A stretch of 64,000 nt of DNA from UBA4416 sp036676295 (GTDB taxonomy: Bacteria; Bacteroidota; Bacteroidia; B-17B0; Aurantibacillaceae), in the NCBI GenBank assembly GCA_036676295.1, contig JAKFDE010000062.1:162241-226240 (forward strand). The letters run 5' to 3'. The position numbers and the translations under genes are program-made. Positions 24,614 through 33,804 of this stretch are shown here, one piece after another (position 1 is the stretch's first letter; each line of letters opens with the position of its first letter). The notes under the pieces were generated by a model, which worked only from the letters and a program-made list of their open reading frames with translations, was not told the origin of the DNA and ran no database searches.

Positions 24614-25432
24614 TTAATGGTCGTAGGCATAACAAGGTGTTGATCTTGGGTTCAATTTCACATTTAATGTTACACCAAAAAAGAAATACCAGTCTTTGGT
24701 TCTTGGATTCCCCCTTTGTTTATTAATGTTATTTCCTCCATTTTTTGATCTATCGGCTAAAGCCTGAGCAAGTGGACTGCTGTATGGATTGGTTGTATAA
24801 TCAGCATAAGTTCCACTCACATCATCTAAATAATCAGTAAACGTTTTTCTTGGGCCCCACTCCAATCCTATACCCACTTTTTTAGTCACATTCATTTTAG
24901 CGCCAATACCAAAAGGAATAGCCATTTGTGTTAATTTATACCCTTTTGATTGCCCCTCTGTTTTTAATGGCTGTAGATCTATCCATTGATTACTGATCTG
25001 TGCTCGTGGTTTAAACATAAATACATCCAATCCCAAAAACAAAAATGTGGTGAATTTATATTTATCATTACTAATTCTGTACTCTAAAAAATTAAACTCA
25101 GCCAATAGATTGATTTCTCTAATAGAGGATTTAAAATTCAAATTACGTTGTAATTGATCCGGGTTATCGCTCTGTGAGTCGTCACCCATCACATTTCCAA
25201 AATTTATTCCGCCCCTGAAAGCGTAACGATAATTAGGTGTAAATCGGTAAAAAATACCTCCGGCAGGCTGGGTTAAATTAAAATGCTTGCTTGCATTCAG
25301 ATCTCCGATATAGTAGGAACCACCTATGAAAGCCCCAATTTCATGTTGACGAAAATTGCGTTTTTTAGTTTGTGAAAAACCATTGCCTGAAAGCAAGATC
25401 AAAAAAACAAAAATATATAAGCCAAACTTCAT
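24614..25432 (-). CDS. DUF6089/PorG-like outer-membrane beta-barrel protein
   Basis: A 272-residue protein with a signal peptide (ends GNGFSQ) and alternating amphipathic strands. The N-terminal block HEIGAFIGGSYYIGDLN and AGGIFYRFTPNYRYAFRGGINFG matches the DUF6089 family that includes the T9SS protein PorG. The terminal part holds an Asn-rich low-complexity segment (NNINKQRGN) and a barrel strand (WYFFFGVTLNVKL). PorG is an outer-membrane T9SS component; whether this is the T9SS copy is inferred. It lies 48 bp after the T9SS-sorted subtilase gene. Confidence 0.75.
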   Translation of the reverse strand: MKFGLYIFVFLILLSGNGFSQTKKRNFRQHEIGAFIGGSYYIGDLNASKHFNLTQPAGGIFYRFTPNYRYAFRGGINFGNVMGDDSQSDNPDQLQRNLNFKSSIREINLLAEFNFLEYRISNDKYKFTTFLFLGLDVFMFKPRAQISNQWIDLQPLKTEGQSKGYKLTQMAIPFGIGAKMNVTKKVGIGLEWGPRKTFTDYLDDVSGTYADYTTNPYSSPLAQALADRSKNGGNNINKQRGNPRTKDWYFFFGVTLNVKLNPRSTPCYAYDH

Positions 25433-25480
25433 GAAACTATAAAACGTAGGATCTTTAAAATTAGTATGTTTTAAAACAGA

Positions 25481-27589
25481 TTACAAGATAAGAAGTTTTA
25501 CTCTATTGGTTGCGTTTTTTTCTTCGCTGGTAAGCAAATAGATACCAGAGGCTAGGTTTTGTTTTTTGAAAACATAAGTGGAATCGCTGCATTCATCAGC
25601 AAACACCAATTGACCGGTAGCATTATACAATTTGATCTTTTTAAAATTACTATTTTCAAATAAAATTGTTGTTTCGCTTACCAATGGATTAGGAAAAATG
25701 CTCATCCCGGATCGATCTTCGATCTCTTTAATATTTGTAGCAACACTACACGTCATTGCTGCAAAGCCATCCAGTTTACCATTTCCCCAGTGCGGGTTAG
25801 GTAATGCTGATGTAAACACATCGCTATAAGTACAATTAATAATAGCCTGCCTTACTTGCTGATTAGTAGCTGTTGGATTTTTTTGCAAATACAACGCTGC
25901 CAATCCTGCAACGACAGGGCTTGCAGCCGATGTACCACCCACGGTTAAATGATAACCTCCCTGAGCAACAACTTGAGGAGCATTAGCTATTAAATTTGCT
26001 TTCATCCCTAAAGCCATAGTGGTTAAAATGGTTGAGCCTGTCGCCGCCACATCGGGTTTTATTTTATTGTCTCTGGAAGGGCCAATGCTGCTGCTGGCAG
26101 AGATCTGTCCCGGTGTTTCTGTTGTAATTTGAGTATTATTATTATAATCAACATATTGATTACGGTTTACATAATTAGCCACAGCAATTACCTCATTACT
26201 ACATTGAAATCCACTCACAATTGTTTGAAGCGTATCAGCTTTTTTAAATTTGTTCATTTTCGGATACTGAGCCAATGTTGGTAATCCGGAAGAAACATAA
26301 TCAAAATTCCAGGAATCAATTCTCCCTGTTCCTGTATGTTCTATTCGCCACAAATAATTTAAACTATCTGCTTTAATGGTTATTTCTAATTCGTAAACTC
26401 CAAACGTATTGATACTTGCAACGCTTTCAACAATGCCAATGCGATTTGAATTATGATAGATCGTGTCTCTCTTTACTGTATTTAATGCATAATTATAAGC
26501 CTTAAAACTTGTATTGCCCAAGTTTGTATATGCAGGATTATTAACGCCTACCGAGTATTTTACATTTTTAATTTGATTGGTATCAGCATACTCCGAAAGA
26601 TTAATGACCGAACTTGTTCTTTTGATCCACGTAAAATTAGTATCAATGCTGGTTATGTTATAACCCACATGAAAAAATTCATCGCCGGCATTTCCGGCCG
26701 AAGCCACCATGGCTCTGCCCGGCGAAGCTGTAATTAAATTGTTAATCATCTGTGTTTCCAGATCCGTACCATCATGGCTTCCATAATAATCACCTAAACT
26801 CGCATTGATTACTATTGGCTTTCCTATTAATTGTGCCTTATTAATTAAATAACTAACAGCATCGGCAATAGTAAAGCCGGGTCTGCTAAAATCTACTGCT
26901 ACAACCATAATATCTGCTTTTGGCGCAATGCCTTCATAATGATTGATCGACAATCCGTTTCCGGCCGCAATGCCTGATGAAGCCGTTCCGTGGCCGGAAT
27001 GAGCTAGATCATTATGGGTACATTGCCCAAGATCTATTTCGTAATTATTCCATTCCTGCCCATATCCAAATAACATTGGTGTATTCACATCCACGGGTTT
27101 TGTCATATCCCATAAAAATTTAATACGACTATTACCGCTAGCATCTTTAAAATCAGGATGACTAAAATCCGTACCTGAATCGATAATGCCAACAATTACA
27201 CCCGTTCCATCATAAGCTTGAGTTAAGGGCACTGTTCCAAGCCTCACATTTTTAATTCTATTTCTTACCACACAGGTATCTGCCATTAACTGTATATGAT
27301 GCTGAACAGATTCCATTCTCAAAATACGTCGGTCATTCGCTAATTTTTTTATTGATTTTAAACTTGCGGTAATTGAAAAAATATCGCCGGAGGTATAATG
27401 AATTTTCACATCTCCATATGCCGACAAATCAAGATCTGTATTGTTCTTTTTTAAAAGCAATACGTTAACCTGTTCATTATCCGAAAGAGACTGTGTTTTT
27501 TTGATCAGCTCTACATTTAAAGTACTCTGAGCCGTTAAATTAACTGAGACAAATAATATTATGATAAAAAATGTAAAAAGCCGGATCAT
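25481..27589 (-). CDS. Subtilisin-like serine protease (S8) with T9SS C-terminal sorting domain
   Basis: A 702-residue secreted protease. Signal peptide to about residue 21; propeptide-like region to about 110; catalytic D137 in VGIIDSGTDFSHPDF, H200 in HSGHGTASSG, and the serine in GGTSAASPVVAGLAALYLQ near residue 553. Residues about 400-500 form an inserted beta-rich segment. The C-terminal 75 residues (SIFPNPLVSETTILFEN, LYNATGQLVF, LASGIYLLT) are a type A T9SS sorting domain, so it should be secreted or cell-surface attached by T9SS. Confidence 0.93.
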   Translation of the reverse strand: MIRLFTFFIIILFVSVNLTAQSTLNVELIKKTQSLSDNEQVNVLLLKKNNTDLDLSAYGDVKIHYTSGDIFSITASLKSIKKLANDRRILRMESVQHHIQLMADTCVVRNRIKNVRLGTVPLTQAYDGTGVIVGIIDSGTDFSHPDFKDASGNSRIKFLWDMTKPVDVNTPMLFGYGQEWNNYEIDLGQCTHNDLAHSGHGTASSGIAAGNGLSINHYEGIAPKADIMVVAVDFSRPGFTIADAVSYLINKAQLIGKPIVINASLGDYYGSHDGTDLETQMINNLITASPGRAMVASAGNAGDEFFHVGYNITSIDTNFTWIKRTSSVINLSEYADTNQIKNVKYSVGVNNPAYTNLGNTSFKAYNYALNTVKRDTIYHNSNRIGIVESVASINTFGVYELEITIKADSLNYLWRIEHTGTGRIDSWNFDYVSSGLPTLAQYPKMNKFKKADTLQTIVSGFQCSNEVIAVANYVNRNQYVDYNNNTQITTETPGQISASSSIGPSRDNKIKPDVAATGSTILTTMALGMKANLIANAPQVVAQGGYHLTVGGTSAASPVVAGLAALYLQKNPTATNQQVRQAIINCTYSDVFTSALPNPHWGNGKLDGFAAMTCSVATNIKEIEDRSGMSIFPNPLVSETTILFENSNFKKIKLYNATGQLVFADECSDSTYVFKKQNLASGIYLLTSEEKNATNRVKLLIL

Positions 27590-27637
27590 GGTAAATTTTA
27601 ATGGATTTAAATTACAAAAAATTTAGATATTTACAAC

Positions 27638-28288
27638 ATGCGACTTTACGTCATTTATACGTTGATCATTCTTTCTCTTTTCACTAAAAGTAAAGCGCAA
27701 GATTCTGTTGCTTTTTCTAAAGATTTCAGATTATACGAGGGATTATACTTGGGTTATCAGGATTTTAGATACAACTGGCCCATCCCTAAAGAAAAGATCA
27801 TTACCAACATCAATAAAGATCAATTGGATTTTTACAGTAAACTGATCGAAGAAGGGATGATCGAATATCAGGAAAGAGATGGTTCTATCAGCAAAATTAA
27901 ACCTGAAAATGTGTGGGGATATTGCCAAAACAACATCATTTTTATTAATCAGGACAAAAGATTTTATCGTATTCCGGTATTTGGTTCTATCAGTAATTTT
28001 ATTGGAACGGTTGAAGTTGTCAGTTATTCTCGCGGATACGATCCTTTAATGAATGTGCCAATGGGTAATACAGCTTATAAAACCAGAGAGATCCGACAAT
28101 TTTTATTTGACTTTTATAGCGGAGAAATTGTGCCTTTTAGCATTGATAAAACAGAAGAGTATTTAAAACGTGATGAAGCCCTTTTTAAAGAATTTTCGAT
28201 GCTCAGCAAAAAAAAGAAAAAAGAACTGGCCTTCAAATACATTAGACTTTACAACGAAAAACACCCTGTTTATTTCCCAAAAGGCTAA
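27638..28288 (+). CDS. Uncharacterised exported protein
   Basis: A 216-residue protein with a signal peptide (ends FTKSKAQ). The rest is soluble, beta-rich and unlike any family I can name: FRLYEGLYLGYQDFRYNWPI near the start, then VWGYCQNNIIFINQDKRFYRIPVFGSISNFIGTVEVV, and a lysine-rich helical end (LSKKKKKELAFKYIRLYNEKHPVYF). It diverges from the subtilase gene and precedes ettA by 74 bp. Probably periplasmic; function unknown. Confidence 0.7.
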   Translation: MRLYVIYTLIILSLFTKSKAQDSVAFSKDFRLYEGLYLGYQDFRYNWPIPKEKIITNINKDQLDFYSKLIEEGMIEYQERDGSISKIKPENVWGYCQNNIIFINQDKRFYRIPVFGSISNFIGTVEVVSYSRGYDPLMNVPMGNTAYKTREIRQFLFDFYSGEIVPFSIDKTEEYLKRDEALFKEFSMLSKKKKKELAFKYIRLYNEKHPVYFPKG

Positions 28289-28362
28289 TTCTTTTTCTAG
28301 GCAAAGCGCTTAGTAAAACTCGATTTTTTACATTAACTTCGCTCCTCAAATTTTCAAAGAAC

Positions 28363-30051
28363 ATGTCAGAAGTAGGAAGACAAATAATTTACAGTATGGT
28401 GAATGTATCTAAGATACACCCACCACAAAAACAAGTATTAAAAGATATTTATATCTCATTTTATTACGGAGCCAAAATTGGCGTATTAGGTTTGAACGGT
28501 TCAGGTAAATCGTCTCTATTACGTATCATGGCTGGTCTTGATAAAGACTATTTAGGAGAGATTCACCAATCTCCGGGTTATAGTATTGGTTTATTAGAAC
28601 AAGAACCAAAATTAGATGAGAACAAAACAGTTATTGAGATCGTTCGTGAAGGGGCTCAAAAACATGTGGATATTTTAAATGAATTTGAAGAAGTGAACAA
28701 CAAGTTCATGGATGAAGAGATTTTAAATGATCCTGATAAAATGGATAAATTAATTAACCGTCAGGCACAATTGCAAGAGTTAATTGACCAACATGATCTT
28801 TGGAATTTAGATAACCGTTTGGAGCGTGCCATGGACGCTTTACGTTGTGCTGAAAGTGATACACTTATCAAAGTATTATCAGGAGGTGAACGTCGTCGTG
28901 TAGCGTTATGTCGTTTATTATTACAAGAACCGGATATTTTATTATTAGATGAGCCTACCAATCACTTGGATGCTGAATCTGTTGATTGGTTAGAACAACA
29001 TTTACAACAATACAAAGGAACTGTTATCGCTGTAACCCATGATCGTTATTTCTTAGATAACGTAGCAGGTTGGATCTTAGAATTAGATCGTGGAGAAGGT
29101 ATTCCTTGGAAAGGAAATTACTCATCATGGTTAGAACAAAAAGGTGCGCGTTTAAAACAAGAGGAGAAAACGGAGAGTAAGCGTCAGAAAAACTTAGCCC
29201 GAGAGTTAGACTGGGTTCGTCAAGGCGTGAAAGGACGTGGTGTTAAGCAAAAAGCCCGTTTGAACAACTACGACAAAATGATGAGCGAAGACATTAAGGA
29301 TAAAGAAGAAAAATTAGAGATCTTTATTCCTAACGGTCCACGACTTGGTAACGAAGTTATTGAAGCAATTAATGTATCCAAAGGATTTGGAGACAGATTA
29401 TTATACGAAGGATTGAACTTTAAGTTGCCACCAGCTGGAATCGTTGGTATTATTGGGCCAAACGGTGCCGGTAAAACAACTTTGTTCCGTATGATCATGG
29501 GAGAGGAAAAACCAACCTCCGGTGAATTTAAAGTGGGGCCAACTGTTAAAATCTCTTACGTAGATCAAAACCACAAAGAATTAGATCCTAATAAAACCGT
29601 ATACGATGTTATTAGCGGTGGCTTAGACAATATCATCCTGGGCGGCAGACCAATGAACTCACGCGCGTACATTTCTCGTTTTAACTTTGCAGGAAGCGAT
29701 CAAGGAAAAAAAGTAAGTGTATTATCGGGTGGAGAGCGTAACCGTTTACACTTAGCCATGGCTTTAAAAAACGAAGGTAACGTGTTGTTACTGGATGAGC
29801 CTACCAATGATTTGGACGTAAATACATTGCGTGCATTAGAAGAAGGTTTAGAAGACTTTGCCGGTTGTGCTGTAATTATTAGTCACGATAGATGGTTTTT
29901 AGATCGTGTGTGTACACATATCTTAGCCTTTGAAGGTGATAGTTCGGTATATTGGTTTGAAGGTGGTTATTCAGAATATGAAGAGAACCGTAAAAAACGT
30001 TTAGGTAATGTGGAGCCAAAACGCCCTCGTTACAAGAAATTGGTGATGTAA
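28363..30051 (+). CDS. ettA: Energy-dependent translational throttle protein EttA (ABC-F ATPase)
   Basis: A 562-residue soluble ABC-F protein with two ATPase domains and no membrane segment. Walker A motifs GLNGSGKSS and GPNGAGKTT, signature motifs LSGGERRR and LSGGERNR, Walker B motifs LLLDEPTNHLD and LLLDEPTNDLD. The N-terminal segment (YSMVNVSKIHPPQKQVLKDI) and the long arm between the domains fit EttA, which binds the ribosomal E site and gates elongation according to the ATP/ADP ratio. Length equals the family's 555-560 residues. A strong terminator lies downstream at 30209. Confidence 0.95.
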   Translation: MSEVGRQIIYSMVNVSKIHPPQKQVLKDIYISFYYGAKIGVLGLNGSGKSSLLRIMAGLDKDYLGEIHQSPGYSIGLLEQEPKLDENKTVIEIVREGAQKHVDILNEFEEVNNKFMDEEILNDPDKMDKLINRQAQLQELIDQHDLWNLDNRLERAMDALRCAESDTLIKVLSGGERRRVALCRLLLQEPDILLLDEPTNHLDAESVDWLEQHLQQYKGTVIAVTHDRYFLDNVAGWILELDRGEGIPWKGNYSSWLEQKGARLKQEEKTESKRQKNLARELDWVRQGVKGRGVKQKARLNNYDKMMSEDIKDKEEKLEIFIPNGPRLGNEVIEAINVSKGFGDRLLYEGLNFKLPPAGIVGIIGPNGAGKTTLFRMIMGEEKPTSGEFKVGPTVKISYVDQNHKELDPNKTVYDVISGGLDNIILGGRPMNSRAYISRFNFAGSDQGKKVSVLSGGERNRLHLAMALKNEGNVLLLDEPTNDLDVNTLRALEEGLEDFAGCAVIISHDRWFLDRVCTHILAFEGDSSVYWFEGGYSEYEENRKKRLGNVEPKRPRYKKLVM

Positions 30052-30160
30052 TATTTTATATCGGCTCATGTTTTGTCACGTTCGAGCACGGCAAAAATCC
30101 TGTGGATTTCTGAGCGGGCATGTGTGAAGAGAGAAGTATGAGTCAATAAAACTTTATGTG

Positions 30161-30184
30161 TTCTCGACTCCGCTCGAACTGACA
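30161..30184 (-). repeat. Dispersed repeat, family A
   Basis: Reverse-complement copy of the element at 3338 with G at the variable base. It is flanked by CTTTATGT (30152-30159) and ACATAAAG (30182-30189), an 8-bp inverted pair that makes the insertion look mobile or hairpin-forming. Confidence 0.75.
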
Positions 30185-30208
30185 TAAAGGTTTCTCAAAT
30201 AACAAAAA

Positions 30209-30238
30209 ATCCCCTCAGATAACTGAGGGGATTTTTTT
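30209..30238. terminator. Bidirectional terminator between ettA and the DUF3467 gene
   Basis: Ten-bp stem ATCCCCTCAG / CTGAGGGGAT (30209-30218 and 30223-30232) with a 4-nt loop ATAA, T-run on the right and A-run on the left. It serves both convergent genes. Confidence 0.9.
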
Positions 30239-30260
30239 ATTGACTATAAATTTTAATAGA

Positions 30261-30572
30261 TTAAGCTTGAGCTGTTGGGCCACCAAAATTCAATGGCAAA
30301 GCATTCATTTCACTGTCTTTAATTTTACCGTGCATTTGCTCAAAACGACTTACATTATCTGCTAAAGCTTTCATTAAACGTTTAGCGTGCTGAGGCGTTA
30401 AAACAATGCGTGATTTCACTTTTGCTTTAGGCACACCCGGCATTACTTTAATAAAATCAACCACAAACTCAGTTGGAGAATGCGTAATGATAGCAAGGTT
30501 TGAATATATCCCTTCTGCAATCTCTTCAGAAAGTTCAATGTTTAACTGATTTTCAGGGTTTTGATTTTCCAT
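30261..30572 (-). CDS. DUF3467 domain protein
   Basis: A 103-residue protein matching DUF3467: LSEEIAEGIYSNLAIITHSPTEFVVDFIKVMPGVPKAKVKSRIVLTPQHAKRLMKALADNV. This short family is common in Bacteroidota and some other phyla and has no assigned biochemical role that I know. It is predicted to be cytosolic. The C-terminus is Ala/Gly/Pro-rich. It lies downstream of htpG with a dispersed-repeat hairpin in between (30605-30664). Confidence 0.9.
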   Translation of the reverse strand: MENQNPENQLNIELSEEIAEGIYSNLAIITHSPTEFVVDFIKVMPGVPKAKVKSRIVLTPQHAKRLMKALADNVSRFEQMHGKIKDSEMNALPLNFGGPTAQA

Positions 30573-30604
30573 GTGATTTATTTTATATAAAGGTAAAACT
30601 TTTT

Positions 30605-30664
30605 TGTCACATCGAACGTAGTCGAGATGTTTTTCATTTGTTCTCGACTACGCTCGAACTGACA
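30605..30664. repeat. Dispersed repeat family A as a self-complementary pair
   Basis: The left arm TGTCACATCGAACGTAGTCG (30605 onward) and the right arm TTCTCGACTACGCTCGAACT ending GACA (30641-30664) are near-reverse-complements, separated by a short T-rich loop, so the RNA would form a long hairpin in the gap between htpG and the DUF3467 gene. Confidence 0.8.
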
Positions 30665-30669
30665 TTAAT

Positions 30670-32565
30670 TTAATTAATCATCTCTACCGAACGCTTAATA
30701 AACTTCGTTAACTCCTCACCTTTTAGTAAGCCCTGAGATAATAAAGCCAGATCCGCAGCTTGCTTCGCTAATTGCGTTTGTTTCGCATTATCTGTTTCCG
30801 CTAAAATTTTACTAACCAATGGATGATTCGCATTCACTACTAAATTATACATGTCAGGCATCGAACCATAAAAGTTCATTCCACCTCCGCCACCCATGGC
30901 GCTCATGTCTTTCATACGACGCATAAATTCAGGACGGGTAATTAACATCGGAGAATCCGTTTCGCTTAAGCTTTCAAACACCACTGTGTATTTTTCTTTA
31001 GCAACAACGCCTTCAACAATAGGCTTTAATTTTGTTTGTTCTTCTTCCGTTAATTTACTTGGTTGATCATCTTCTTTCTTAATTAATTTTTCAACCGTAT
31101 CACTATCTACACGTACAAATTGCGTGTTAGATAATTTACTTTCTAAATAATTAATTAAGTGCGCGTCTAACGGAGAATCCATTAACAACACATCGTAGCC
31201 TCTGCTCTTTGCAGCATCAATGTAAGTATGTTGTTCATCTGTATTAGTAGCGTATAAATAAATGACTTTATTGTCTTTATTCGTTTGATTTGCTTTTACA
31301 TGATTTGCATATTCTTCTAATGTAAAGGCTTTAGCTTCGGTGTTTTTTACTAAGGCAAATTTCTCTGCTTTTTCGTAAAACTTTTCGTCACTGATCATTC
31401 CGTACTGCACGAAGATTTTAATATCATCCCATTTGGCTTCAAAATCAGAACGCTCTTTTTTAAAGATCTCCTCTAATTTATCCGCTACTTTTTTAGTAAT
31501 ATGTGCGGATATTTTCTTCACGTTACCATCAGCTTGTAAATAACTACGGCTTACGTTTAAAGGAATATCCGGACTATCAATGACACCACGTAACATGGTT
31601 AAAAAATCAGGGACAATATTCTCTACATTATCTGTTACAAACACCTGGTTAGAGTATAACTGAATACGATCTTTAGGCGCTTCGAACTTGTTAGATAATT
31701 TAGGAAAATATAAAATACCGGTTAAGTTAAACGGATAATCAACATTTAAATGAATGTGAAATAATGGCTCTTCAAATTGCATTGGATACAATTCGCGGTA
31801 AAAAGATTTATAATCTTCATCTTTTAGATCAACCGGTTTTTTAATCCAGGCCGGAGTTGGATTGTTGATGATGTTTTCGATCTGAACTTCCTTTTCTTTT
31901 TCAATGCCTTTTTCATCTTTCTCTCCTGTTCCAACCCAATCTGTTTTTGTACCAAATACAATTTCAACCGGTAAAAATTTACAATACTTTTTAAGTAAGG
32001 TGTCAATACGTTCTTTTTCTAAAAACTCTTCGCTATCATCAGCAATGTGTAAGACGATATTGGTGCCACGTTCTGCTTTAGTTGTTTCTTCAATCGTATA
32101 TTCAGGGCTTCCATCACATTCCCAACGCACCGCTTTAGCACCTTCCTTAAAAGACAACGAAAAGATCTCTACTTTTTTAGCCACCATAAAGGCAGAATAG
32201 AAACCTAAACCAAAATGACCAATGACTACATTCTTATCTACTTTATCTTTGTATTTATTTACAAATTCTTCGGCGCCACTAAATGCAATTTGAGTAATGT
32301 ATTTTTCAATTTCCTCAGCTGTCATCCCCAAACCTTTATCTTTAATGGTCAAAGTTTTAGCTGCTTTATCTAAAACAACTTCAATTTTAAGATCGCCTAA
32401 ATCTCCTTTGGCTTCACCCATCGAGTTTAAGGCTTTTAATTTTTGAGTCGCATCGGTAGCATTACTTACTAACTCACGTAAAAAGATCTCGTGATCGCTG
32501 TAAAGGAATTTTTTAATAATTGGGAAAATGTTCTCGGTCTGTACATTAATCTTTCCTGTGCTCAT
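30670..32565 (-). CDS. htpG: Hsp90-family chaperone HtpG
   Basis: A 631-residue protein, usual length for HtpG. The GHKL ATPase motifs are intact: ELVSNATDA, DKGLGM, GHFGLGFYSAFMVA and a later GTNIVLHI. Middle-domain motifs include YFPKLSNKF and DNVENIVPDFL. The C-terminal dimer region ends in KFIKRSVEMIN. HtpG folds and remodels client proteins in the cytosol. It is transcribed toward the DUF3467 gene. No heat-shock operator could be confirmed. Confidence 0.96.
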   Translation of the reverse strand: MSTGKINVQTENIFPIIKKFLYSDHEIFLRELVSNATDATQKLKALNSMGEAKGDLGDLKIEVVLDKAAKTLTIKDKGLGMTAEEIEKYITQIAFSGAEEFVNKYKDKVDKNVVIGHFGLGFYSAFMVAKKVEIFSLSFKEGAKAVRWECDGSPEYTIEETTKAERGTNIVLHIADDSEEFLEKERIDTLLKKYCKFLPVEIVFGTKTDWVGTGEKDEKGIEKEKEVQIENIINNPTPAWIKKPVDLKDEDYKSFYRELYPMQFEEPLFHIHLNVDYPFNLTGILYFPKLSNKFEAPKDRIQLYSNQVFVTDNVENIVPDFLTMLRGVIDSPDIPLNVSRSYLQADGNVKKISAHITKKVADKLEEIFKKERSDFEAKWDDIKIFVQYGMISDEKFYEKAEKFALVKNTEAKAFTLEEYANHVKANQTNKDNKVIYLYATNTDEQHTYIDAAKSRGYDVLLMDSPLDAHLINYLESKLSNTQFVRVDSDTVEKLIKKEDDQPSKLTEEEQTKLKPIVEGVVAKEKYTVVFESLSETDSPMLITRPEFMRRMKDMSAMGGGGGMNFYGSMPDMYNLVVNANHPLVSKILAETDNAKQTQLAKQAADLALLSQGLLKGEELTKFIKRSVEMIN

Positions 32566-32659
32566 TTTTTATGTATTTTAATTATATAATGGTTAGTGTC
32601 CTACAATAGACAAAGGTTATACCATTATACACAAAAATGACAAAATGACAAGGAAGAAC

Positions 32660-33646
32660 TTAGTAACTCCATTTAATATACAAACCACCCCAGGTAAACC
32701 CTGCGCCAAACGTGGTTAGCACAATGTTATCGCCTTTTTTTAGTTGGTTTTCCCACTCAGCCAAGCAGATTGGTAATGTGGCAGACGTAGTGTTACCGTA
32801 TTTTTGAATATTGAGCATTACTTTATCCATGCTCACTCCCATACGGTTGGCGGTAGCTTCGATAATACGTTTATTAGCCTGATGTGGTACCAAAAAAGCT
32901 ACATTTTCGGAGGTTAAATTATTACGTTTCATGATCTCCTCTGCTACATCGGCCATTTTAATAACCGCTACTTTAAACACCGCTTGTCCATCCATCTCCA
33001 CATAATGTTGTTTCTTGGTTACAGACTCAATAGTTGCAGGCACTAAACTTCCGCCGGCAGGTTGGTATAAATATTTTTTTCCGCTACCATCTACATACAT
33101 TTTACTGTCTAAAATACCCGTACCATCCGTAGTTGGTTCTAACAACACTGCTCCCGCTCCATCTCCAAATAAAATAGACGTTTTGCGATCGGTATAATCC
33201 ATGATACTACTCATTTTATCAGAGCCAATCACTAATACTTTTTTGTGAACTCCTGTTTCAATAAACTTAGAACCGGTAGTTAAGGCATATATAAAACTGG
33301 AACAAGCCGCTTGCAGATCAAAGCTCCACGAGTTAGTAGCTCCGATCATATCGGCTACAATATTAGCGGTTGAAGGATATTGATGATCGGGTGTTACCGT
33401 AGCAACAATGATCAGGTCAATATCTAAAGGAGATAAATTTTTCTTTTTCAATAATGTTTTTGCAGCTTCAGCCGCCATAAAAGCAGAGGCTTTATCCGGA
33501 TCTTTCATGATACGACGTTCACTGATACCCGAACGAGACATAATCCATTCGTCAGTGGTGTCCATCATTGTTTCTAACTCTTTATTCGTTAAAATGTATT
33601 CAGGAAGGTAGGCCGATACTCCGGTAATTGCTGCAGTAACTTTCAT
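32660..33646 (-). CDS. fabH: 3-oxoacyl-ACP synthase III (FabH)
   Basis: A 328-residue thiolase-fold enzyme with the FabH triad C115 (AACSSF), H255 (VPHQANKR) and N285 (YGNTTSA), and the GAGAVLLEP loop. It starts fatty acid synthesis by condensing acetyl-CoA, or a branched primer, with malonyl-ACP; the primer preference is not readable. It stands apart from other fab genes. Bacteroidota commonly carry several FabH copies, so this may be one of several. Confidence 0.93.
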   Translation of the reverse strand: MKVTAAITGVSAYLPEYILTNKELETMMDTTDEWIMSRSGISERRIMKDPDKASAFMAAEAAKTLLKKKNLSPLDIDLIIVATVTPDHQYPSTANIVADMIGATNSWSFDLQAACSSFIYALTTGSKFIETGVHKKVLVIGSDKMSSIMDYTDRKTSILFGDGAGAVLLEPTTDGTGILDSKMYVDGSGKKYLYQPAGGSLVPATIESVTKKQHYVEMDGQAVFKVAVIKMADVAEEIMKRNNLTSENVAFLVPHQANKRIIEATANRMGVSMDKVMLNIQKYGNTTSATLPICLAEWENQLKKGDNIVLTTFGAGFTWGGLYIKWSY

Positions 33647-33752
33647 TTCATTTAATGAGATTAATTTCCGGATACTAAGTTATTTTAGCTGAGCTCTACT
33701 TGGGAATTAAAATAAAACCATATTACGATGCTCAAAATATAATTTTATTGCA

Positions 33753-33760
33753 TAAATTTG
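33753..33760 (+). promoter_or_regulatory. -7 promoter box upstream of the helical unknown at 33805
   Basis: TAAATTTG, perfect match to TAnnTTTG, 44 nt before the ATG at 33805. No -33 TTTG at the normal distance. Confidence 0.45.
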
Positions 33761-33804
33761 TATTAATAGCCATAAATAAAGGATTATTATAATTTAATTA
33801 TACG

